From the NCBI GenBank assembly GCA_949358305.1, contig OX442320.1:3550259-3614258 (forward strand): 64,000 nucleotides of DNA. The letters run 5' to 3'. Source of the DNA: Strigamia acuminata. Taxonomy: Eukaryota; Arthropoda; Chilopoda; Geophilomorpha; Linotaeniidae. Positions 1 through 13,975 of this stretch are shown in pieces. The notes below the pieces were generated by a model that did no database searches, had not been told where the DNA came from, and saw only the letters and a program-made list of their open reading frames with translations. A program made the position numbers and the translations under genes. The number at the start of each line of letters is the position of its first letter. Position 1 is the first letter of the stretch.

Positions 1-3000
1 CTGAAACTCCATCAACTACACCTACTGAAACTCCATCAACTACACCTACTGAAACTCCATCAACTACACCTACTGAAACTCCATCAACTACACCTACTGA
101 AACTCCATCAACTTCACCAACTGAAACTCCATCAACTACACCTACTGAAACTCCTTCAACAACTCCTACTGAAACTCCATCAACTACACCTACTGAAACT
201 CCATCAACTACACCTACTGAAACTCCATCAACTACACCAACTGAAACTCCATCAACTACACCTACTGAAACTCCTTCCACTACTCCTACAGAAACTCCAT
301 CAACTACACCAACTGAAACACCTTCAACAACTCCTACAGAAACTCCATCAACTACATCTACAGAAACTCCATCAACTACACCTACTGAAACTCTTTCAAC
401 TACACCTACTGAAACTCCTTCAACAACTCCTACTGAAACTCCATCAACTACACCTACTGAAACTCCATCAACTACACCTACGGAAACTCCTTCAACAACT
501 CCTACAGAAACTCCATCAACTACACCTACTGAAACTCCATCAACTACACCTACTGAAACTCCTTTAACTACACCTACTGAAACTCCATCAACTACACCTA
601 CTGAAACTCCTTCCACTACTCCAACTAAAACACCTTCAACAACTCTTACAGAAACTCCATCAACTACACCTACTGAAACTCCTTCCACTACTCCTACAGA
701 AACTCCATCAACTACACCAACTGAAACACCTTCCACTACTCCAACTGAAACTCCATCAACTACACCTACTGAAAATCCTTCCACTACTCCTACAGAAACT
801 CCATCAACTACACCTACTGAAACTCCTTCAACAACTCCTACTGAAACTCCATCAACTACACCTACTGAAACTCCATCAACTACACCTACGGAAACTCCTT
901 CAACAACTCCTACAGAAACTCCATCAACTACACCTACTGAAACTCCATCAACTACACCTACTGAAACTCCTTCAACAACTCCTACTGAACCCCCTTCCAC
1001 TACTCCAACTGAAACACCTTCAACAACTCCTACAGAAACTCCATCAACTACACCTACTGAAACTCCTTCCACTACACCAACTGAAACTCCTTCAACTACA
1101 CCTAATGAAACTCCATCAACTACACCAACTGAAACTCCTTCCACTACTCCTACAGAAACTCCATCAACTACACCTACTGAAACTCCTTCAACAACTCCTA
1201 CTGAAACTCCATCAACTACACCTACTGAAACTCCATCAACTACACCTACGGAAACTCCTTCAACAACTCCTACAGAAACTCCATCAACTACACCTACTGA
1301 AACTCCATCAACTACACCTACTGAAACTCCTTCAACAACTCCTACTGAAACTCCATCAACTACACCTACTGAAACTCCATCAACTACACCTACGGAAACT
1401 CCTTCAACAACTCCTACAGAAACTCTATCAACTACACCTACTGAAACTCCATCAACTACACCTACTGAAACTCCTTCAACAACTCCTACTGAAACCTCTT
1501 CCACTACACCAACTGAAACACCTTCAACTACACCTACTGAAACTCCTTCCACTACACCAACTGAAACACTTTCCACTACTCCAACGGTAACTCTATCAAC
1601 TACACCTACGGAAACTCCTTCAACAACTCCTACAGAAACTCCATCAACTACACCTACTGAAACTCCATCAACTACACCTACTGAAACTCCTTCAACAACT
1701 CCTACTGAAACTCCATCAACTACACCTACTGAAACTCCATCAACTACACCTACAGAAACTCCTTCAACAACTCCTAAAGAAACTCTATCAACTACACCTA
1801 CTGAAACTCCATCAACTACACCTACTGAAACTCCATCAACTACACCTACTGAAACTCCATCAACTACACCTACTGAAACTCCATCAACTACACCTACTGA
1901 AACTCCATCAACTACACCTACTGAAACTCCTTCCACTACTCCAACTGAAACACCTTCAACAACTCCTACAGAAACTCCATCAACTACACCTACTGAAACT
2001 CCTTCCACTACACCCACTGAAACTTCATCAACTACACCAACTGAAACTCCATCAACTACACCTACTGAAACTCCATCAACTTCACCTACTGAAACTCCAT
2101 CAACTACACCTACTGAAACTCCATCAACTACACCTACTGAAACTCCATCAACTACACCTACTGAAACTCCATCAACTACACCTACTGAAACTCCATCAAC
2201 TTCACCAACTGAAACTCTATCAACTACACCTACTGAAACTCCTTCAACAACTCCTACTGAAACTCCATCAACTACACCTACTGAAACTCCATCAACTACA
2301 CCTACTGAAACTCCATCAACTACACCAACTGAAACTCCATCAACTACACCTACTGAAACTCCTTCCACTACTCCTACAGAAACTCCATCAACTACACCAA
2401 CTGAAACACCTTCAACAACTCCTACAGAAACTCCATCAACTACATCTACAGAAACTCCATCAACTACACCTACTGAAACTCTTTCAACTACACCTACTGA
2501 AACTCCTTCAACAACTCCTACTGAAACTCCATCAACTACACCTACTGAAACTCCATCAACTACACCTACGGAAACTCCTTCAACAACTCCTACAGAAACT
2601 CCTTTAACTACACCTACTGAAACTCCATCAACTACACCTACTGAAACTCCTTCCACTACTCCAACTAAAACACCTTCAACAACTCTTACAGAAACTCCAT
2701 CAACTACACCTACTGAAACTCCTTCCACTACTCCTACAGAAACTCCATCAACTACACCTACTGAAAATCCTTCCACTACTCCTACAGAAACTCCATCAAC
2801 TACACCTACTGAAACTCCTTCAACAACTCCTACTGAAACTCCATCAACTACACCTACTGAAACTCCATCAACTACACCTACGGAAACTCCTTCAACAACT
2901 CCTACAGAAACTCCATCAACTACACCTACTGAAACTCCATCAACTACACCTACTGAAACTCCTTCAACAACTCCTACTGAACCCCCTTCCACTACTCCAA

Positions 3001-6000
3001 CTGAAACACCTTCAACAACTCCTACAGAAACTCCATCAACTACATCTACTGAAACTCCTTCCACTACACCAACTGAAACTCCTTCAACTACACCTAATGA
3101 AACTCCATCAACTACACCAACTGAAACTCCTTCCACTACTCCTACAGAAACTCCATCAACTACACCTACTGAAACTCCTTCAACAACTCCTACTGAAACT
3201 CCATCAACTACACCTACTGAAACTCCATCAACTACACCTACGGAAACTCCTTCAACAACTCCTACAGAAACTCCATCAACTACACCTACTGAAACTCCAT
3301 CAACTACACCTACTGAAACTCCTTCAACAACTCCTACTGAAACTCCATCAACTACACCTACTGAAACTCCATCAACTACACCTACGGAAACTCCTTCAAC
3401 AACTCCTACAGAAACTCTATCAACTACACCTACTGAAACTCCATCAACTACACCTACTGAAACTCCTTCAACAACTCCTACTGAAACCTCTTCCACTACA
3501 CCAACTGAAACACCTTCAACTACACCTACTGAAACTCCTTCCACTACACCAACTGAAACACTTTCCACTACTCCAACGGTAACTCTATCAACTACACCTA
3601 CGGAAACTCCTTCAACAACTCCTACAGAAACTCCATCAACTACACCTACTGAAACTCCATCAACTACACCTACTGAAACTCCTTCAACAACTCCTACTGA
3701 AACTCCATCAACTACACCTACTGAAACTCCATCAACTACACCTACAGAAACTCCTTCAACAACTCCTACAGAAACTCTATCAACTACACCTACTGAAACT
3801 CCATCAACTACACCTACTGAAACTCCTTCAACAACTCCTACTGAAACCTCTTCCACTACACCAACTGAAACACCTTCAACTACACCTACTGAAACTCCTT
3901 CCACTACACCAACTGAAACACTTTCCACTACTCCAACGGAAACTCCATCAACTACACCTACGGAAACTCCTTCAACAACTCCTACAGAAACTCCATCAAC
4001 TACACCTACTGAAACTCCATCAACTACACCTACTGAAACTCTTTCAACTACACCTACTGAAACTCCATCAACTACACCTACTGAAACTCTTTCAACTACA
4101 CCTACTGAAACTCCTTCAACAACTCCTACTGAAACTCCATCAACTACACCTACTGAAACTCCATCAACTACACCTACTGAAACTCCATCAACTACACCAA
4201 CTGAAACTCCATCAACTACACCTACTGAAACTCCTTCCACTACTCCTACAGAAACTCCATCAACTACACCAACTGAAACACCTTCAACAACTCCTACAGA
4301 AACTCCATCAACTACACCTACTGAAACTCCATCAACTACACCTACTGAAACTCCATCAACTACACCTACTGAAACTCCATCAACTACACCTACTGAAACT
4401 CCTTCAACAACTCCTACTGAACCCCCTTCCACTACTCCAACTGAAACACCTTCAACAACTCCTACAGAAACTCCATCAACTACACCTACTGAAACTCCAT
4501 CAACTACACCTACTGAAACTCCATCAACTACACCTACTGAAACTCTATCAACTACACCTACTGAAACTCCTTCCACTACTCCAACTGAAACACCTTCAAC
4601 AACTTTTACAGAAACTCCATCAACTACACCTACTGAAACTCCTTCCACTACTCCTACAGAAACTCCATCAACTACACCAACTGAAACACCTTCCACTACT
4701 CCAACTGAAACTCCATCAACTACACCTACTGAAACTCCTTCCACTACTCCTACAGAAACTCCATCAACTACACCTACTGAAACTCCTTCAACAACTCCTA
4801 CTGAAACTCCATCAACTACACCTACTGAAACTCCATCAACTACACCTACGGAAACTCCTTCAACAACTCCTACAGAAACTCCATCAACTACACCTACTGA
4901 AACTCCTTCAACAACTCCTACTGAACCCCCTTCCACTACTCCAACTGAAACACCTTCAACAACTCCTACAGAAACTCCATCAACTACACCTACTGAAACT
5001 CCATCAACTACACCTACTGAAACTCTTTCAACTACACCTACTGAAACTCCTTCAACAACTCCTACTGAAACTCCATCAACTACACCTACTGAAACTCCAT
5101 CAACTACACCTACTGAAACTCCATCAACTACACCAACTGAAACTCCATCAACTACACCTACTGAAACTCCTTCCACTACTCCTACAGAAACTCCATCAAC
5201 TACACCAACTGAAACATCTTCAACAACTCCTACAGAAACTCCATCAACTACACCTACTGAAACTCCATCAACTACACCTACTGAAACTCTTTCAACTACA
5301 CCTACTGAAACTCCTTCAACAACTCCTACTGAAACTCCATCAACTACACCTACTGAAACTCCATCAACTACACCTACAGAAACTCTTTCAACAACTCCTA
5401 CAGAAACTCCATCAACTACACCTACTGAAACTCCATCAACTACACCTACTGAAACTCCTTCAACAACTCCTACTGAACCCCCTTCCACTACTCCAACTGA
5501 AACACCTTCAACAACTCCTACAGAAACTCCATCAACTACACCTACTGAAACTCCATCAACTACACCTACTGAAACTCCATCAACTACACCTACTGAAACT
5601 CCATCAACTACACCTACTGAAACTCCTTCCACTACTCCAACTGAAACACCTTCAACAACTCTTACAGAAACTCCATCAACTACACCTACTGAAACTCCTT
5701 CCACTACTCCTACAGAAACTCCATCAACTACACCAACTGAAACACCTTCCACTACTCCAACTGAAACTCCATCAACTACACCTACTGAAACTCCTTCCAC
5801 TACTCCTACAGAAACTCCATCAACTACACCTACTGAAACTCCTTCAACAACTCCTACTGAAACTCCTTCCACTACACCAACTGAAACACCTTCCACTACT
5901 CCAACGGAAACTCCATCAACTACACCTACTGAAACTCCTTCCACTACTCCTACAGAAACTCCATCAACTACACCTACGGAAACTCCTTCAACAACTCCTA

Positions 6001-9000
6001 CAGAAACTCCATCAACTACACCTACTGAAACTCCTTCAACTACACCTACTGAAACTCCTTCAACAACTCCTACTGAAACTCCATCAACTACACCTACTGA
6101 AACTCCATCAACTACACCAACTGAAACTCCTTCAACAACTCCAACTGAAACTCCATCAACTACACCTACTGAAACTCCTTCCACTACTCCTACAGAAACT
6201 CCATCAACTACACCTACTGAAACTCCATCAACTACACCTACTGAAACTCCTTCAACAACTCCTACTGAACCCCCTTCCACTACTCCAACTGAAACACCTT
6301 CAACAACTCCTACAGAAACTCCATCAACTACACCTACTGAAACTCCATCAACTACACCTACTGAAACTCCATCAACTACACCTACTGAAACTCCATCAAC
6401 TACACCTACTGAAACTCCTTCCACTACTCCAACTGAAACACCTTCAACAACTCTTACAGAAACTCCATCAACTACACCTACTGAAACTCCTTCCACTACT
6501 CCTACAGAAACTCCATCAACTACACCAACTGAAACACCTTCCACTACTCCAACTGAAACTCCATCAACTACACCTACTGAAACTCCATCAACTACACCTA
6601 CTGAAACTCCATCAACTACACCTACTGAAACTCCATCAACTACACCTACTGAAACTCCTTCCACTACTCCAACTGAAACACCTTCAACAACTTTTACAGA
6701 AACTCCATCAACTACACCTACTGAAACTCCTTCCACTACTCCTACAGAAACTCCATCAACTACACCAACTGAAACACCTTCCACTACTCCAACTGAAACT
6801 CCATCAACTACACCTACTGAAACTCCTTCCACTACTCCTACAGAAACTCCATCAACTACACCTACTGAAACTCCTTCAACAACTCCTACTGAAACTCCAT
6901 CAACTACACCTACTGAAACTCCATCAACTACACCTACGGAAACTCCTTCAACAACTCCTACAGAAACTCCATCAACTACACCTACTGAAACTCCATCAAC
7001 TACACCTACTGAAACTCCTTCAACAACTCCTACTGAACCCCCTTCCACTACTCCAACTGAAACACCTTCAACAACTCCTACAGAAACTCCATCAACTACA
7101 CCTACTGAAACTCCATCAACTACACCTACTGAAACTCTTTCAACTACACCTACTGAAACTCCTTCAACAACTCCTACTGAAACTCCATCAACTACACCTA
7201 CTGAAACTCCATCAACTACACCTACTGAAACTCCATCAACTACACCAACTGAAACTCCATCAACTACACCTACTGAAACTCCTTCCACTACTCCTACAGA
7301 AACTCCATCAACTACACCAACTGAAACATCTTCAACAACTCCTACAGAAACTCCATCAACTACACCTACTGAAACTCCATCAACTACACCTACTGAAACT
7401 CTTTCAACTACACCTACTGAAACTCCTTCAACAACTCCTACTGAAACTCCATCAACTACACCTACTGAAACTCCATCAACTACACCTACAGAAACTCTTT
7501 CAACAACTCCTACAGAAACTCCATCAACTACACCTACTGAAACTCCATCAACTACACCTACTGAAACTCCTTCAACAACTCCTACTGAACCCCCTTCCAC
7601 TACTCCAACTGAAACACCTTCAACAACTCCTACAGAAACTCCATCAACTACACCTACTGAAACTCCATCAACTACACCTACTGAAACTCCATCAACTACA
7701 CCTACTGAAACTCCATCAACTACACCTACTGAAACTCCTTCCACTACTCCAACTGAAACACCTTCAACAACTCTTACAGAAACTCCATCAACTACACCTA
7801 CTGAAACTCCTTCCACTACTCCTACAGAAACTCCATCAACTACACCAACTGAAACACCTTCCACTACTCCAACTGAAACTCCATCAACTACACCTACTGA
7901 AACTCCTTCCACTACTCCTACAGAAACTCCATCAACTACACCTACTGAAACTCCTTCAACAACTCCTACTGAAACTCCTTCCACTACACCAACTGAAACA
8001 CCTTCCACTACTCCAACGGAAACTCCATCAACTACACCTACTGAAACTCCTTCCACTACTCCTACAGAAACTCCATCAACTACACCTACGGAAACTCCTT
8101 CAACAACTCCTACAGAAACTCCATCAACTACACCTACTGAAACTCCTTCAACTACACCTACTGAAACTCCTTCAACAACTCCTACTGAAACTCCATCAAC
8201 TACACCTACTGAAACTCCATCAACTACACCAACTGAAACTCCTTCAACAACTCCAACTGAAACTCCATCAACTACACCTACTGAAACTCCTTCCACTACT
8301 CCTACAGAAACTCCATCAACTACACCTACTGAAACTCCATCAACTACACCTACTGAAACTCCTTCAACAACTCCTACTGAACCCCCTTCCACTACTCCAA
8401 CTGAAACACCTTCAACAACTCCTACAGAAACTCCATCAACTACACCTACTGAAACTCCATCAACTACACCTACTGAAACTCCATCAACTACACCTACTGA
8501 AACTCCATCAACTACACCTACTGAAACTCCTTCCACTACTCCAACTGAAACACCTTCAACAACTCTTACAGAAACTCCATCAACTACACCTACTGAAACT
8601 CCTTCCACTACTCCTACAGAAACTCCATCAACTACACCAACTGAAACACCTTCCACTACTCCAACTGAAACTCCATCAACTACACCTACTGAAACTCCAT
8701 CAACTACACCTACGGAAACTCCTTCAACAACTCCTACAGAAACTCCATCAACTACACCTACTGAAACTCCATCAACTACACCTACTGAAACTCCTTCAAC
8801 AACTCCTACTGAGCCCCCTTCCACTACTCCAACTGAAACACCTTCCACTACTCCTACAGAAACTCCATCAACTACACCAACTGAAACACCTTCCACTACT
8901 CCAACTGAAACTCCATCAACTACACCTACTGAAACTCCTTCCACTACTCCTACAGAAACTCCATCAACTACACCTACGGAAACTCCATCAACAACTCCTA

Positions 9001-10809
9001 CTGAAACCCCTTCCACTACTCCAACTGAAACACATTCAACAACTCCTACAGAAACTCCATCAACTACACCTACTGAAACTCCTTCCACTACACCCACTGA
9101 AACTCCATCAACTACACCTACTGAAACTCCATCAACTACACCTACTGAAACTCCATCAACTACACCTACTGAAACTCCATCAACTACACCAACTGAAACA
9201 CCTTCCACTACTCCAACTGAAACTCCATCAACTACACCTACTGAAACTCCATCAACTACACCTACTGAAACTCCTTCAACAACTCCTACAGAAACTCCAT
9301 CAACTACACCTACTGAAACTCCATCAACTACACCTACTGAAACTCCTTCCACTACACCAACTGAAACACCTTCCACTACTCCAACGGAAACTCCATCAAC
9401 TACACCTACGGAAACTCCTTCAACAACTCCTACAGAAACTCCATCAACTACACCTACTGAAACTCCATCAACTACACCTACTGAAACTCTTTCAACAACT
9501 CCAACTGAAACTCCATCAACTACACCTTCTGAAACTCCTTCCACTACTCCTACTGAAACTCCATCAACTACACCTACTGAAACTCCATCAACTACACCTA
9601 CTGAAACTCCATCAACTACACCTACTGAAACTCCATCAACTACACCTACTGAAACTCCATCAACTACACCTACTGAAACTCCATCAACTACACCTACTGA
9701 AACTCCTTCCACTACTCCAACTGAAACACCTTCAACAACTCCTACAGAAACTCCATCAACGACACCTACTGAAACTCCTTCAACAACTCCTACAGAAACT
9801 CCATCAACTACAGCTACTGAAACTCCATCAACTACACCTACTGAAACTCCTTCCACTACACCAACTGAAACACCTTCCACTACTCCAACGGAAACTCCAT
9901 CAACTACACCTACTGAAACTCCTTCCACTACTCCTACAGAAACTTTATCAACTACACCTACGGAAACTCCTTCAACAACTCCTACAGAAACTCCATCAAC
10001 TACACCTACTGAAACTCCTTCAACTACACCTACTGAAACTCCTTCAACAACTCCTACTGAAACTCCATCAACTACACCTACTGAAACTTCATCAACTACA
10101 CCAACTGAAACTCCTTCAACAACTCCAAATGAAACTCCATCAACTACACCCACTGAAACTCCATCAACTACACCTACTGAAACTCCATCAACTACACCTA
10201 CTGAAACTCCATCAACTACACCTACTGAAACTCCTTCCACTACACCCACTGAAACTCCATCAACTACACCGACTGAAACACCTTCCACTACTCCAACTGA
10301 AACTCCATCAACTACACCTACTGAAACTCCTTCCACTTTTTCTACTGAAACTCCATCAACTACACCTACTGAAACTCCTTCCACTACTCCTACTGAAACT
10401 CCTTCCACTACTCCAACTGAAACTCCATCAACTACACCTACTGAAACTCCTTCCACTACACCCACTGAAACTCCTTCCACTACACCCACTGAAACTCCAT
10501 CAACTACACCAACTGAAACTCCATCAACTACACCTACTGAAACTCCTTCAACAACTCCAACTGAAACTCCATCAACTACACCAACTGAAACACCTTCCAC
10601 TACTCCAACTGAAACTCCATCAACTACACCTACTAAAACTCCATCAACTACACCTACTGAAACTCCTTCTACTACTTCAACTGAAAGTCTATCAACTACA
10701 CCTACTGAAAAACCTTCCACTATTCCAACTGAAAAGCCTTCCACTATTCCTACTGTATCTCCAACTACACCGACATCTACACCAATTCCAGATGAAAATA
10801 TAATAGAAG
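1..10809 (+). CDS. Mucin-like PTS-repeat exon A (5' end outside window)
   Basis: The open frame has codons starting at position 3 and reads TETPSTTP over and over. Landmark codons at 3 and 10683 are exactly 445 x 24 bp apart, so the 8-residue period is never lost. Five of eight residues are Ser/Thr and two are Pro, the composition of a mucin-type O-glycosylated PTS domain. Variants include TEPPSTTP (near 988, 2979, 8812) and scattered Lys or Val at the Glu position. The repeat degenerates at the end into TEKPSTIP and then [14 protein letters not shown], followed by a GT donor. Read unspliced, the frame would stop at tga 10869-10871. No Met codon lies in frame within the array and no cysteine was seen, so the start lies upstream of the window. 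Secretion and glycosylation are inferred from composition only. Confidence 0.85.
130..3830 (+). repeat. Two tandem copies of a ~2-kb higher-order unit, exon A
   Basis: Segments of about 130-1840 and 2230-3830 are copies. The offset is 2,088 bp at the catct variant (355/2443), 2,040 bp at cctttaac (561/2601) and 1,992 bp at the aat-gaa variant (1105/3097). The steps are all multiples of 24, so whole monomers were lost between the copies. Confidence 0.8.
4570..8570 (+). repeat. Second ~2.1-kb higher-order duplication, exon A
   Basis: The gaaacatctt variant at 5211/7323 and ccaacgga at 5901/8013 both give a 2,112-bp offset (88 monomers). The aacttttaca variant at 4601/6689 gives 2,088 bp (87), so one monomer was gained or lost. 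Confidence 0.75.
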
Positions 10810-10816
10810 GTGAGAT
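10806..10816 (+). other. 5' splice donor of intron 1
   Basis: The sequence gaag|gtgagat fits the AG|GTRAG donor consensus. The last full codon is gaa (10806-10808) and one base, g at 10809, remains, giving a phase-1 intron. An identical context recurs at 32779-32789 after exon B. Confidence 0.85.
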
Positions 10817-10920
10817 AAATAGTTTCTTTGTTTGTGTGATTAAAATTTATTTAAGTATGGCTATTGTTTGAGGACAACTATAATTTGTGAGAAGAGTTCT
10901 ATTATCATTATTACAATAAT

Positions 10921-11110
10921 AATTTGTCACGGGCAGGCTACCCACCCTATTTTCTAATTCATTTTTACTTAATCGCCTGATGTCCACATTTGACGGCGGC
11001 CATTTTTGAGGGAATCTACGAGCCTTTGCCCACTTATTTTGCGCCAAATTCACTTTTGCGCGAGATATAGTCAAATTAATTTCTAACACTCAAATTAATC
11101 TTGACAAATT
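10921..11110. mobile_element. 190-bp MITE-like element with terminal inverted repeats
   Basis: The element begins aatttgtca (10921-10929) and ends tgacaaatt (11102-11110), which are exact reverse complements. Including the flanking aataat/attatt, the perfect inverted repeat is 15 bp (10915-10929 and 11102-11116). Intron 2 lacks this segment at the matching place and has only an att/aat-rich run, so it reads as an insertion with an empty-site control. It is too short to code for a transposase. The flanking TAA/TTA sequence is simple, so the target-site duplication cannot be fixed. Confidence 0.7.
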
Positions 11111-11116
11111 ATTATT

Positions 11117-11782
11117 ATTATAGATAAAATATAGTTTCAAATTATTAGGCAATAATTTGTTAGCAGGGAGATTTTCACGATCATTGTTTTGCAAAGTTTA
11201 AGATAATTTTTTCTGCACCATTAGAACATGATATTCAGTCTAACAGGACTAGTCTTCAATATACTTACAATACATTCAGTCCTGCATTTCTGGTTATAAA
11301 TATCTAATCGCCATTGTTGCATGTTGGTAATCCTAAATGACATGAAAGACATCGAATTACAGTGGTGACAGCACTTGGCCAACATGGCCGCCAACTTATA
11401 TTCTAAGAAGTGAATGCAGAAAACTCATACAGAACAAATCATGTACTTATATACAAATAAGAAATCATATTTGGTTCCTGATGCAAATGAACAACATAAA
11501 GAATAAATCCATAAATCATATACAGTGACATTCGGATCAATCATGAATACTCTACACAATAAGATGTTTTATCGAAACAAACAAAAGCAAATGCATCTCA
11601 GTAGTGTTTGTAAACCACCAGACAGCAAAATGCGCACAGAGGCATATAAACGCACTAATAATCTGAGGACCGCTGAAACGCATAAGTGAACCGCTTGCAA
11701 ATCACAGAACACGAGCACACTAAACCGTAAATGTACGCCTATAATATACAACTCGAAGCCGATCAAACATTAACAATATCTT
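11117..11782. other. Intron segment shared with intron 2, no gene seen
   Basis: This segment matches about 32895-33578 with scattered substitutions and small indels. One difference is a short duplication of aataatttgtta in intron 2 near 32935-32960. I see no coding or RNA signal. The match shows only that the two introns share ancestry. Confidence 0.7.
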
Positions 11783-12489
11783 CGGATCGAATCGGTTAGT
11801 TGTTGCTCATTTATGTGCAGAGAGAGGACGAAAAATGGTACGGACTGGTACCAAAAAGTCCGTACAGAAGCGTACGGAACAGGTGGAAGCGTTGCCAGGA
11901 AACTCTCGCAAGTAGCGGACAGTGTATAACGAAAATTCGCGGTCGTTTTGATTCGTTGTCGCTCTTAATACGATGAATAAGAGCAACGTCGCTCTAATGA
12001 ATACGCTGAATAAGAGCGACACGATTCCCGTTCTCAACGGCGGTAATGGCGTACAAAATTCCCGTGCGCAACACACGTCCTTGGTGTGGCAAACGAGGAA
12101 AAAAGGTGTGAAATGATTGCCAACACTTATAGCAATGTGTTGGTTGTTGTTAACTACTAAATAAAATCAAAAACAACTAATTTAATCAACTAAAATATAA
12201 CTTACATCTGAATAACATTGGAAAGGCATGTCCTGCCTGTGTGCCGCCATTTTGGAGAGTGTGAAGCACTCTAGTGGCGATTATCAACAACAAAAGTGAA
12301 TAGGCATTAAAGCCTGCTACATACTCAATGCTTTATGCATTGGAAAAAGAACTAACAATCCGCATGATGCGGTTAATCAAAACATTGCACTGGATAATCA
12401 CAAATGTCAATTAATCAAATAAATGATTGGGGAATGCATGATTGAGCAAAGTACAGGTGACAATTGATAAAATATTATCAACACACCTA
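11783..12489. other. Unclassified insertion in intron 1 (about 0.7 kb)
   Basis: Alignment with intron 2 breaks after ...atatcttcggat (near 11782) and resumes near 12490 at a gtttagtc motif. Intron 2 has only about 20 bp in between. The segment has local direct repeats (tgaataagagc twice, near 11974 and 12008) and a patch rich in gtacgg/gtccgtac between 11837 and 11880. No terminal inverted repeats or coding frame were found. It may be a decayed element, or sequence that intron 2 has lost. Confidence 0.45.
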
Positions 12490-12525
12490 CAGTTTAGTCA
12501 AACATCCAGACGAAACGGTCATTTT

Positions 12526-12562
12526 ATCGACAAGCCGTTTAGTCAACAAACGGCTTGTCGAT
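12526..12562. repeat. Perfect 15-bp hairpin in a GTCGAC-rich cluster
   Basis: atcgacaagccgttt (12526-12540) and aaacggcttgtcgat (12548-12562) are exact reverse complements around a 7-bp loop. Several cgtttagtcgac/cgtttcgtcg motifs follow down to about 12680. The same motif family recurs inverted at 14256-14348 and in intron 2. Confidence 0.75.
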
Positions 12563-13218
12563 TAGGCAAGTGCTGGGTCGCGTACTTGTTAGTCGACCCG
12601 TACGACCAGTACGTTTCGTCGATGTAACGTTTAGTCGACAAACGTTTCGTCGCCGTTACGTGTAGTCGACAAACAACAAATATAAATATAAATGGCGGCC
12701 GATTTAGTTCGTTTTCTGTTGCAATGGACATGCGCACGACTTTTAAACATCATAACATCTTTGATTGATATAGTTATAGCTTTATGGATGTGCCTTATTG
12801 CGGAGTATTGCAGTGAAACGTTTTCATTTTTCTCTTAGATTCATAATGCTAATACTGCTCACCCTCTTTTAATATATGTAATCACTCCAATCACGTTGCT
12901 CTAAATGTATTATTGTGAATTTCTCACACGAATGAAGCGTTCAGTGCCTTTACCGATAAAATCATAAGTAAGATTTTATTGATTTTATTTATGATTGTAA
13001 CCGTCACCAAACACAATTCCTTAATCTAAACCTAAAAAGTCTGTTTTAATGATTTTTAAATACCCCTTTTGCACAACTATGCCAGCGCCATCTATTGCCA
13101 ATTCCGCGCTAGGTATTATGGGATTGAAAATAGTACGCTAGTATTCGATTACAATGCCTTAAGGTGCTTTTACAGTGCTTTAACAACTAACAATTCAAAT
13201 ATTTGGTTCAGGGAATTT

Positions 13219-13350
13219 GTAAAGAATTTGAGGCAAATTTGTAAAGAATTTGAGGCAAATTTGTAAAGAATTTGAGGCAAATTTGTAAAGAATTTGAGGC
13301 AAATTTGTAAAGAATTTGAGGCAAATTTGTAAGAATTTGTAAGAATTTGG
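13219..13350. repeat. 22-bp tandem repeats, left foldback arm
   Basis: The word gtaaagaatttgaggcaaat recurs at 13219, 13241, 13263, 13285 and 13307, an exact 22-bp period. It ends in a degraded piece with a shorter gtaagaattt repeat. Within the first four to five copies the units look identical. Confidence 0.9.
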
Positions 13351-13385
13351 TCAGCTGATTCGCTAATCGCCTAGATCAGAATCGG

Positions 13386-13835
13386 CAGCTGTCAGCCGTC
13401 GATTGTCGATTGTCACCTGTCGAATGTCGCGGCCGTCAGAAGTTGACTTTCGCGCCGTTAGCCGTCGACTGTCGACCGTCAGCAGCGACGGCTGACAGTT
13501 GACGGTCAAAAGCCGACGACTGACAACTGACAGCTTCCAGTTGCCGATTAATTTAGGCTATTTTCGAGGCAACTGGCAACTGTCAGTTGTCAGCCGTCGA
13601 CTGTCGCGGCCGTCAGTCATCGGCTTTCGACCGTCAGCTGTCGAATGTCGCGTCCGTCGGACGTTGACTGTCGACCGTTGCGGCTGACGGTCGGCAGTCG
13701 ACGGCTGCGACATTCGACGGCTGGCTGTCGACTGTCGCGTATGTCGGACGTAGACTGTCGGTCGTCAGCTGTCGACTGTCGTGTCTGTCGGTCTTCGACT
13801 GTCGACTGACGGCCGCGACAGTCGACAGCTGACAG
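13386..13835. repeat. GTCGACTGTC-rich core of the foldback element
   Basis: About 450 bp consist of overlapping words such as gtcgactgtc, ctgtcagccgtcga and ccgtcag on both strands. GC content is clearly higher than in the surrounding intron. The words are nearly palindromic, so the core can pair with itself. Apparent open frames here (for example 13634-13879 on the minus strand) are by-products of the low-complexity repeat. Confidence 0.75.
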
Positions 13836-13849
13836 CCGCCGATTAGTCC

Positions 13850-13975
13850 ATCACCAAATTCTTTACGAATTTGTCGCAAATTTTTTACAAATTTGTCGCA
13901 AATTCTTTATAAATGTGCCGCAAATTCTTTATAAATATGCCGCAAATTCTTTACAAATTTTTAGCAAATTCCCTT
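13850..13975. repeat. 22-24 bp tandem repeats, right foldback arm
   Basis: Diverged units of the type gcaaattctttacaaattt repeat four to five times. They are in the opposite orientation to the 13219-13350 array and pair with it. They vary more among themselves than the left-arm units do. Confidence 0.8.

Noticed and set aside
1-10700. A CRISPR array, suggested by short direct repeats at even spacing
   Set aside because: The repeats are head-to-tail with no spacers, translate continuously, and sit in an intron-containing gene.
1-10809. An ice-binding (insect antifreeze) protein, because of the frequent T-x-T pattern
   Set aside because: Known insect TxT antifreeze repeats are Cys-containing and about 12 residues long. 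This repeat is 8 residues, Pro-rich and Cys-free, which fits a mucin better.
10869-10871. tga as the true end of the exon A protein
   Set aside because: A good donor with matching phase precedes it, and the next exon continues the same repeat in frame. It would apply only to an unspliced transcript.
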